From Hemibagrus wyckioides (taxonomy: Eukaryota > Chordata > Actinopteri > Siluriformes > Bagridae), in assembly GCF_019097595.1 (NCBI RefSeq), contig NC_080717.1, forward strand, positions 12,213,336 through 12,277,335: a stretch of DNA of 64,000 nt, read 5' to 3'. Positions within the stretch are counted from its first letter, which is position 1. Each line of letters opens with the position of its first letter. This document shows positions 56,820 through 64,000 of this stretch, one piece after another. Position numbers and translations under genes: made by a program. The notes beneath the pieces are model-generated. The model was given only the letters and a program-made list of their open reading frames with translations, was not told the DNA's origin and searched no databases.

Positions 56820-56837
56820 TTGGTGCCATGACCGGAT
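56820..56837 (+). promoter_or_regulatory. Primer-binding site, histidine-tRNA-like
   Basis: TTGGTGCCATGACCGGAT directly follows the 5' LTR. It resembles a retroviral site complementary to the 3' end of tRNA-His, with small differences. The tRNA assignment is inferred. Confidence 0.6.
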
Positions 56838-57111
56838 AGAAGTTGACACAAGAATCAGATGCCAGAATTCACATCAGTTGGTGCAAGGAACCTGAAAGAG
56901 CTAACTGATCCAGAGCTGAGCCTACACCAGTGACGCTGTTTGTTCCAGACTGATCACCTGAAACAAGTCCAGACTGAACTTTTGCAACTCAACTCTCAGA
57001 TTTGGTGAGTGTCACTCTATTAAACGAACCTAAAGACTAGGATTTGAGTAATCCAGTTATCCTCTGATAAAGTCAGGGAAGTGTTAAACACAGCTGTGGG
57101 GTGTTTTAACA

Positions 57112-57380
57112 ATTGTTTATCCTCTGTAAACCAGGGAAGCCTCTGTACATATTCTGTTACAGGGAAGGTTAACTACCGTCGTGTGTTAACAAATTGTTTA
57201 TCCTCTGTAAATCAGGGAAGCCTCTGTACATATTCTGTTACAGGGAAGGTTAACTACCGTTGTGTGTTAACAAATTGTTTATCCTCTGTAAATCAGGGAA
57301 GCCTCTGTACATACTCTGTTACAGGGAAGGTTAATTACCATTGGGTGTTAACAAATTGTTTAGCCTCTCTTTATTAGGGA
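57112..57380 (+). repeat. Three 81-bp tandem repeats in the proviral leader
   Basis: Units start at 57112, 57193 and 57274, each beginning attgttta, with a partial fourth at 57355. They are nearly identical. Because 81 is divisible by three, one frame is open across the array (57081-57377). It does not resemble a known protein and lacks coding support. Confidence 0.92.
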
Positions 57381-57838
57381 AGAAGTTGGTTTATTTTATT
57401 TTATTTTGTTTGTTCTTGTTGTTTTATTAGGGAAAAGTAATAAAACGGCAGAAATATAACTAGATAGTTTCTAAAGTAACTGAAACTGTAGTGAGCCCGA
57501 TGCACCGCGGCTCTGTGAAGTTTAAAACAAAAACCCGAAGTAGTGTGGTTTTGTCAGACGTACTGTGACAGTGTTACATTTGAAACTGTTTGTGCATGTT
57601 GTTTGTGAGCTGTGAGTGTTATTGTAGTTGGACTTGAGGCCCGACGGAGCGTGGCTGTGTCTGAAACAGTGAGACTTTCGAGTTCAAAAGCCCGACATAT
57701 TGTGGTGGTTTATTCATTTTGAGTCCAAAGTACGGGAGCTGTGAATAAATAGACTAACGGGTATCTTAAAGTAACTAGATAACGTGTAGTCACTAAAGTT
57801 GTTCATACTAAATTCATTAATTCAGTAAGATTGTGAAA

Positions 57839-58822
57839 ATGGAAGAGCTGATTGTTAAATACATTGCTAAGCATGGCTCTCAGGGAATGTTCGATGGAAT
57901 CAAGAACATTGTTGATAAGCCTTATGAGTGGGCTATTGCCAAATTTGAAAATGATCCCAATATGCCTAAGAATAAAAAAGGAAAAATTGCCAATGCGCTT
58001 CAGGCAGTTCTGGGCGCATACAAAGTAACTAAGAAGACTCTAGATGTGTTAAAGGCTGAAAATGAGCAACTTCAATCTAGACTGGGTGATGGGCTAATTT
58101 GTAAAAGAAATTTCCAGTCTAGTGAAACAATCTGGAAAGATGAAAAGGCCAACATGAAGAATGAGATTGCATTTCTTAGAATTAACAACAGCATGTTAAA
58201 GTCATCTGTGGAAACACTGTCCAGTGAGTTGGAGGAATCAAAGATTGCTTGTCATTTTCTGATCAAAAATGGCACATTGTGTAACCAGGTTCCAGAAATG
58301 AGAGATTTGTGTAAAGAAAGCAATGAGAATTCAAAAAGAGATTCTCAGCCAGTCCTTGGTCAGTACTCTGACGGTACAGTTGATTTACCCATGGCACCAA
58401 TTCGCTCTACTGCAGCTGTGTGCACTGGTGAAGGAAGGGAGAAACCTTTGACCTTGGCACCAATGGCAGAAGGTGTTAAAAAGCTCCATAGGAATAGAGG
58501 CCGCAAGGTTTCCTGTAGAAAGGAGGACCAAGGTACTGGAGATAAAAAGGAAAGACCACCCCCTTGTAACCCTGATAACCTCCTAGTGTGTTATTCGTGT
58601 GGCAAGGAAGGACATATTTCCAGAAATTGCAGATTTTCTCTTAAGAAAGAAAAGAGAACAGGCGCAAAAATTGATCAGTTACAGGCCACTGTAAACAGAT
58701 TGAGTGAGGAGCTCAAAAATCTGTGTAATTCTTTGCCTGCTATTTATCGCCAAGCCACTCGACAAATTTGGAATATTCAGAAAAACAAGTTTTGTTCAGA
58801 AAGTGCACCATCACAAATTTGA
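57839..58822 (+). CDS. Gag-like protein with zinc knuckle
   Basis: The frame from ATG 57839 encodes about 327 residues. The N-terminal third is helical and charged. A likely coiled coil follows (Lys/Glu/Leu-rich, about residues 70-155), then a basic linker and one CCHC zinc knuckle 'CYSCGKEGHISRNC' near residue 260. A second heptad-like stretch comes after the knuckle. I cannot identify a standard capsid major-homology region, so calling it Gag rests on position and knuckle. It would package the RNA. Confidence 0.75.
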   Translation: MEELIVKYIAKHGSQGMFDGIKNIVDKPYEWAIAKFENDPNMPKNKKGKIANALQAVLGAYKVTKKTLDVLKAENEQLQSRLGDGLICKRNFQSSETIWKDEKANMKNEIAFLRINNSMLKSSVETLSSELEESKIACHFLIKNGTLCNQVPEMRDLCKESNENSKRDSQPVLGQYSDGTVDLPMAPIRSTAAVCTGEGREKPLTLAPMAEGVKKLHRNRGRKVSCRKEDQGTGDKKERPPPCNPDNLLVCYSCGKEGHISRNCRFSLKKEKRTGAKIDQLQATVNRLSEELKNLCNSLPAIYRQATRQIWNIQKNKFCSESAPSQI

Positions 58823-59023
58823 AACTAGAGATGAGTTAATGGTAAAGAACTACCAACCTGAGGGGCCATGGGCTGCTAACTGGGTGTGACCATGCAGAGA
58901 TTCAGTTTACAAGCTCTGCCATAAAACTAAATACCAACAACCTGTTAAGAGATGGTCCCACAATGATCAATTAAAAACCATAAAAATCTGAAGCCAATCA
59001 TACTGGGCCATGTAAATAGTTAA

Positions 59024-59230
59024 GTGTATATTGTAAGTCTTTGTAATGTTTTCTGTCTTATGTGTAGGAAAAAGGGGCATAAATTCATTAGGAGAAATCA
59101 GCAGCATAATCACACGCCTAGTCAGCCTGCTTATAACCCTAGTGTTGTCCCCACACTTTCCACTGAAAGTCTAGGACAACTTGCTCAGGTGCTTCTGAGA
59201 GCACAGCAGGGGCAGGCAGAGCAGGAATAA
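59024..59230 (+). pseudogene. Small frame with a damaged second knuckle
   Basis: The translation has 'CLMCRKKGHKFIR', a knuckle lacking its last Cys, then a Gln/Pro-rich tail. It lies between gag and the pol remnant, where protease would be expected, but no DTG/DSG active site is seen. Confidence 0.5.
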
Positions 59231-59269
59231 ACTAATTGTTTACCTTTCCCTGGTTATGTACGATAATGA

Positions 59270-60160
59270 TAAAAGCTGGATATAGTTGCACAGGGTATGG
59301 GTCCATGTCTTAGAGCAGTACAGGCAGTTCACCTAGTCTTACTAGCCTGTTCAGGTATTGTGTTGGGACAAGCTTTAACTGTAAGATGCCCGCATGTAGT
59401 ATCTGCCTTAACAAGCTAAAATCACTTCTGTCACCTCCTCACGTTGGGGGAAATTGGGTAGCCACAGTCACAGCTCCGAATATAATTTTGCAACGTGCCC
59501 CAGTCACTAATCCATCCTCTTGTATGATGTTCACAAGGACTGATGTTTCTGAAGAGGATGAGAATGAGGTGACTCATGATTGTGTTATGCTTACACACTC
59601 ATCTCTGAGTATAATTGCAGAGACACCCCTAAAGAATGCAGATTTTGAATTGTTTGTTGATGGTTCTGCACAAGTCATTAAAGGAAACAGACGGGCAGGA
59701 TATGCCGTTGCCACCTTGACTGAAGTAGTAGCTTCAGGCCGGTTGCCAGATCACTTTTCTGCACAAGCTGCAGAATTGATAGCATTGACCAGAGCATGTA
59801 CATTAGCTTCAGTCTCAACAGCAAATGTTTATACTGACTCTAGATTTGCTTTTGGAGTGGTTCATGATTTTGGAATTATATGGCAAAGTCGTCAGTTCCT
59901 AACATCTTCTGGGACACCTATAAAGCATGCTGACTTTAGGTCAAAGAACTACCGTTTGCTATGACACTTCCTAAACATCTAGCTGTCATAAAAGTGAAAG
60001 CACATGCTACAACTAACTCTGAAGAAGCAAAAGGCAATGCTCTTGCAGACACAGCTGCCAAACAAGCCTGTTTAGGTGATACTGTGCAGGTGTGTGCTGG
60101 CAAGACAGCTCAAAGTGTTGTTGTGCCCCCAGATTCACTCAGTGATCTGTATAAAGATGT
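59270..60160 (+). pseudogene. RT connection remnant and RNase H, frameshifted
   Basis: Near 59275-59400, in one frame, lies an RT connection-like segment ('GPCLRAVQAVHLVLLACSG'). RNase H follows in the frame 59386-59964, with 'FELFVDGSAQ', 'SAQAAELIALTRAC' and 'NVYTDSRFAFGVV', giving the usual Asp, Glu and Asp. A frameshift near 59945 moves the end ('VIKVKAHA' and 'GNALADTAAK') into the next frame. The RT fingers and palm, including the YxDD box, are missing. Confidence 0.8.
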
Positions 60161-61244
60161 TCCGCTTTATGAAGCTTGGACATGGCTAGACAAGGAGGCT
60201 AAAGTTGATTCATCAGGCTGTTGGGTCAAAGGGGGAAGATGTGTCGCACCTGAGTCTTTGTTACCCTATCTGGCCCAACAGCTACACAACTTAGGACACA
60301 TTAATCCAACAGCAATGGTTCACCGATTTTCTAATCAGTGGTGGAACCCAGCTTTCAGAGCAGTAGCGAAAGAGACAGCAAAAAGATGTGTTGCATGTTA
60401 GCAGAATAATGATGTCTCAGCAACAGTCACACCAGCAGCACACACTCCAGCCCCACCAGGGCCTTTTCGGCAACTGCAGGTTGACTACATATCATTACCA
60501 CAATGCAGAGGAAAAACTGATGTCTTGATAGTGGTAGACAAATTCTCCAGATGGGTAGAAGCCTACTCCACCAGTCGAGCCACTGTCACACATACAGCTA
60601 AATGCCTTGTCAGTGACTTTATCCCCAGATGGGGTCTGCCTGACACTATTGACTCTGATCAAGGTACACACTTCACAGGTGAAGTAGTTAAAGAAGTGGC
60701 AAGGATGCTCAAGGTTAAGTGGAATTTGCATTGTCCATATAGACCACAAGCCTCAGGCCAAGTTGAAAGAGCTAATAGGACAATAAAGACCAGACTGAGT
60801 AAAATGCATCAAGAAGGAATACCCTGGGTTGAAGCTCTTCCTGCAGTAATCTGCAGCATCAGAGCATCCCCCAACTGGTCTGTGGGGCTTAGCCCTCATG
60901 AAATAATAATGTATATGCCAGGAGCTATTGATCTTAGAAGTGCCAATGTACACATTGCATCAGATGCTCTTATTACATACTGTGAAAATCTTTCGAAGAC
61001 AGTAGAGATGGCCAGAGACAGAGTAGGTGCTTGTTGGGAGCCACCTCCCAAAGGAGGTCATGCTGTCGTTCCAGGACAATGGGTAATGATAAGATCATTT
61101 AAGAGCAAGCCACTGGAACATAAATGGCAGGGACCATACCAGGTGTTATTAGTAACGGCTGCAGCAGTATTGTGTCGTGGGAAAAAAACATGGACTCACA
61201 TTTCCCACTGTAAGGTTGTTCAACCACCTGTAGGGACAGACTAG
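60160..61244 (+). pseudogene. Retroviral integrase, interrupted by a stop
   Basis: The zinc-binding HHCC domain ends at 60398 ('LGHINPTAMVHRF' and 'KRCVAC') and is followed by TAG 60399-60401. The catalytic core runs after the stop. Asp lies in 'LQVDYISL', Asp in 'DSDQGTHFTG' and Glu in 'SGQVERANR', the last two separated by 35 residues (DD35E). The C-terminal domain 'PGQWVMIRSF' and 'EHKWQGPYQVLL' reaches TAG at 61244. It would join viral DNA to the host genome; with the stop, a full enzyme would need read-through or a separate start. Confidence 0.85.
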
Positions 61245-61987
61245 GACACACGGACTGGAAAGGAGCCAGAGGAAAGAACCGAGTTGCAATAGGCTTCGGG
61301 GGTTACCCAAAGGCGAAGATTCCCTAATAGGTTTTCCCTTTTTAGATTATTCCCCACCTTGACTGGTCCATAGGTGTCAGGGTATATGTGGAGATTAGGG
61401 CAAGGAATTACTCTTACAGACACAATCTGCTATACGATCAAAGGCAGCATAACATCTGAGATGTAAAAAAAAATATTTTTATTTGTTTGTTTTTTCTGTT
61501 TGTGTTTTGGATCTTTTCTTGTGTTCCTTCTTCTTTTGTTTTTCATTTTGTATTTGCAGGGGGTCATTCCAGAACTCATCACTGCTACACCTGCAAGCGA
61601 AGTTCACCGCATACATCTATAGAGGCCACCATAAACAGAGGAAGAGAACCTTATGCAGCCACTGAAGACATCTGACACTTTAGCACACCGAAAGTTGAAA
61701 AATCTACCACTTAGAGTTTAAAGTGTGCTTGGACTACATCATATCTATAAACCATAATATGATAATGGAAAATTCCTCATGGTTTGGAGGTTCTTTTTGG
61801 TCAATCATGGTCATGGATTAAAGACCTTCTCTTAATTTTACTTTTAGGCTATGTATGCTGTCAGGTATTCATATGTTGCATACGACAGACAGCTAAACCA
61901 CATTAACAGTTGACGCATTTCTATAAAGTTAAAACATACTACCCCTGAAAATTTATTACAGTTATGAGAGTTTATAAGGGAACTCTC
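61245..61987 (+). other. Region between integrase and 3' LTR, no env
   Basis: The 740-bp stretch has no envelope features such as a long signal-bearing frame, furin site or transmembrane ectodomain. Its short open frames overlap each other. Confidence 0.6.
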
Positions 61988-61998
61988 AAAGGGGGAAT
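61988..61998 (+). promoter_or_regulatory. Polypurine tract
   Basis: AAAGGGGGAAT stands immediately before the right LTR, the expected plus-strand primer position. Confidence 0.85.
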
Positions 61999-62336
61999 TG
62001 TGGGAAACAAATTTTCTTGTGTTCTCGCAGAGGAAGGATCACTAACCTGTTCGGGAAAGGTCGTAAACATTCTTTCTCACAACCAAATGGGTCGCAAATT
62101 TTAGTGGGTAAACAGTCTCTAATAGGGGGTAGGGGAAAATGAGGAGGCTGCTTTAACACCACCTGAAGGACAGCCACCAAAGTCTGTATAAATACCAGAG
62201 GTTTCTTTTCTGTCTGTGGAGATCTTGATGACCACAGCACTTCTGAGTGTGTTCTAATCTTCAATAAAAGATTCCTGCAACATACTTCCAAGTCTCCGTG
62301 ATCGCTCTTTTACTGGTCTTCGGTTAATTTACAACA
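61999..62336 (+). repeat. 3' LTR
   Basis: 338 bp with the same ends as the 5' LTR. It lacks two bases (AT) present near 56595 and has about six substitutions. TATAAATA is at 62187-62194 and AATAAA at 62263-62268. Confidence 0.93.
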
Positions 62337-62599
62337 ATGTGCTGACCCTGCTCTGTGGTTTTACAGCACCTACCACTTTGTGGCTGAGTTGCTGTTGTTC
62401 CCAATTGCTTGCATTTTGTTATTATACCACTAACAGTTTACCATGGAATATTTAATACTGAGGAAATTTCAGGAATGGACTTATTGCACAGGTGGCAACC
62501 TATCACAGTACTACACTTGAATTCACTAAATTCCTGACAGTTACTGCACATCGCTAGTGGAGCTTGTGACTGTTGAATGCAGGCCATTTTATTTACCTT

Positions 62600-64000
62600 G
62601 GGAATTCACCACTGTTTTCATTGTTGAAGTGTACTTTCCCCCTAGCACTAACACTAAGGAGGCACTATGTGAACTCTATTGGGCTATTAGCAATCTGCGG
62701 AATGTTTACCCCAAGTGACTGTTAATTATCATTTCAGCCATGCAAATCTCAAATCAGTGTGCCCTAAATTCAATCAACATGTGGACTTTGCAACGAGAGG
62801 GCGAACACGCTGGATCTTGTTTACACAAACATTCCTGCCATGTACCGTGGAATTAGCATAACAGAGATGTGGTCTACATCACTGTTATGCTAATTCCAGC
62901 ATACAGACCGCTTGTCAGATACTCTAAATCGGTTCTGAAACAGGTGAAAACACGGCCAGCAGGAGCCACCTGTGCTCTTCAGGACTGTTTTGAGTGCACT
63001 GATTGAAAGATGTTCAGGGAGGCTGCAACCAACGGTGACTCCATCAACTTGGAGGAGTACACGCCATCAATGTCCAGCTACATTGATGATGTGACCATCT
63101 CCAAGACCATCACCACATTCTCCAACCAGAAGCTATGGATGACTGCAAAGGTGCGTGTGCTGCTGAAGTCTCTGCCTTCAGAGCAGGGGACAAGATGGCC
63201 TTGAAAACAGCAGTAGAGTTAACCAACAGAAGTCTGCTGGTCCAGACAACCTTCCTTGCTCAGGGACTGTGCAGAATACCTAGCAGGTGTCTTCACTGAC
63301 ATCTTAAACATTTACCTGAGCAGCACCATGGTTACTATGTGCCTCAGGACAATGACCGTCGTCCTCATGCCAAAGCAGTCTACAGTATTCTGCCTCAATG
63401 ACTATCTTCCCATCACACTCACACCCATCATTATGAAGTGCTTCAAGAGGCTAGTCATGAGGCACATCAAGACCCAGCTACCACCGCCATTCGTCACAGT
63501 CATCCCTCAGCACCTAATTGAGAAGCTAAGCCTGCTGGGCCTGAACACCTCCCTCTGCAACTGGATCCTGGACTTCCTGACTGGGAGACCCCAGTCAGTC
63601 CAGATTAGGAACAGCAACTCCAGCAGCACAACACTGAGCACAGCCTGGTGTAGAGCCAAAAACCTGTCTCTGAACATTTACAAAACTAAAGAGATGTTCG
63701 TTGACTTTAGAAGAGCATGGAGTGTCCATTCTCCACTTAACATCAACATAGTTTGGGAATTACCATCTCAGATCGCAAGACCCTTCAGCGAATAGTGAGG
63801 ACAGCTGAGAACATTATTAGAGTCTCTCTTCCCTCTATCATGGACATTTACACCACACGCTGCATCCACAAAGCCAACGGCATTGTGGATGACCCCACAC
63901 ACCTCTCACACACACTCTTCACCCACCTGCCATCTGGAAACAGTTACCGAAGCATTCAGGCCCTCACAGCCAGATTGTGTAACAGTTTTTTTCCTCAAAC
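62600..64000 (+). mobile_element. Rex1-like LINE relic running off the window
   Basis: Endonuclease remnants ('VYFPPSTNTKEALCELYWAI' near 62625) and a linker ('[20 protein letters not shown]' near 63090) precede RT pieces in 63256-63795. These are '[15 protein letters not shown]', '[20 protein letters not shown]', '[20 protein letters not shown]' and '[10 protein letters not shown]'. From 63785 come '[19 protein letters not shown]' and 'LPSGNSYRSIQALTARL' to the edge. Deletions have removed the RT box region. It is dead. Confidence 0.8.

Larger units (their letters stand above)
56479..62336 (+). mobile_element. Endogenous retrovirus, gammaretrovirus/epsilonretrovirus-like pol, defective
   Basis: A complete proviral outline: two LTRs, a primer-binding site, a leader with 81-bp repeats, a gag-like frame, an RT connection plus RNase H remnant, integrase, a polypurine tract and the right LTR. 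A 4-bp duplication, atgt, flanks it at 56475-56478 and 62337-62340. Protease, the RT catalytic core and env are absent. The LTRs differ by about six substitutions and one 2-bp indel by eye, so the insertion is fairly recent. Class assignment rests on the integrase C-terminal region and RNase H style. Confidence 0.9.
56100..62545 (-). mobile_element. Tc1-like relic split by an endogenous retrovirus
   Basis: Minus-strand Tc1 sequence lies at about 56100-56478 ('[20 protein letters not shown]' and '[18 protein letters not shown]'). It resumes at 62337-62545, toward the N-terminal end. The break falls between 'gcgcctcagcatgt' and 'gctgaccctgctctgtgg', which are contiguous, reversed, in copy C near 36920. 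The retrovirus with its LTRs fills the gap exactly. Confidence 0.85.

Noticed and set aside
57081..57377. A 98-codon repetitive protein in the proviral leader
   Set aside because: It is open only because the 81-bp repeat is a multiple of three without stops. No start context or protein family supports it.

Overview
This is a gene-poor, transposon-rich stretch of nuclear DNA from a ray-finned fish. The evidence is a fish-type connexin-32 (gjb1) coding exon, a split fam199x gene whose exons match the vertebrate protein closely, long (TA)n/(GT)n microsatellites, and many Tc1-like, hAT, L2, Rex1-like, RTE and I-type elements plus an endogenous retrovirus. An otophysan such as a catfish is plausible, but the species is inferred and not shown.

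Only two host protein-coding genes are supported, both on the plus strand. gjb1 (coding exon 7459-8286) encodes a complete 275-residue gap-junction beta-1 protein in one exon behind a clear splice acceptor. fam199x has six coding exons (25431-25597, 26162-26381, 30737-30889, 31354-31515, 39661-39903, 47766-47939). All join in frame with GT/AG borders to give 372 residues. Its 22.5 kb span is mostly introns filled with mobile elements. The human orthologues of both genes are X-linked.

Layout: 1-6.4 kb holds LINE tails, two L2-type relics arranged tail to tail (one carrying a SINE, one a hAT-type MITE), a mariner fragment and a full-length Tc1 copy. 6.4-9 kb is gjb1. 9-12 kb is mostly unassigned with decayed transposon pieces. 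12-17.1 kb is a three-level nest: a DNA transposon split by a Rex1-like LINE, itself split by a Tc1 copy. 17-25 kb has LINE and hAT relics, a possible solo LTR and a possible fam199x promoter. 25.4-48 kb is fam199x, with hAT, I-type, Tc1, Ty3, L2 and RTE elements in its introns. 48-56 kb holds microsatellites, MITEs and a 1.55 kb non-autonomous hAT element with a perfect 8-bp target duplication. 56.1-62.5 kb is an endogenous retrovirus with paired LTRs inserted into an older Tc1 relic. 62.6-64 kb is a LINE that runs off the end.

No operon, CRISPR array or new multi-gene system is visible. The most informative signals concern mobile-element biology: dated nesting, complementary damage in two Tc1 copies, a MITE whose empty site is preserved in a neighbouring repeat, and a retrovirus that has lost its reverse transcriptase core and env yet keeps an integrase motif set, near-identical LTRs and an 81-bp tandem repeat in its leader.
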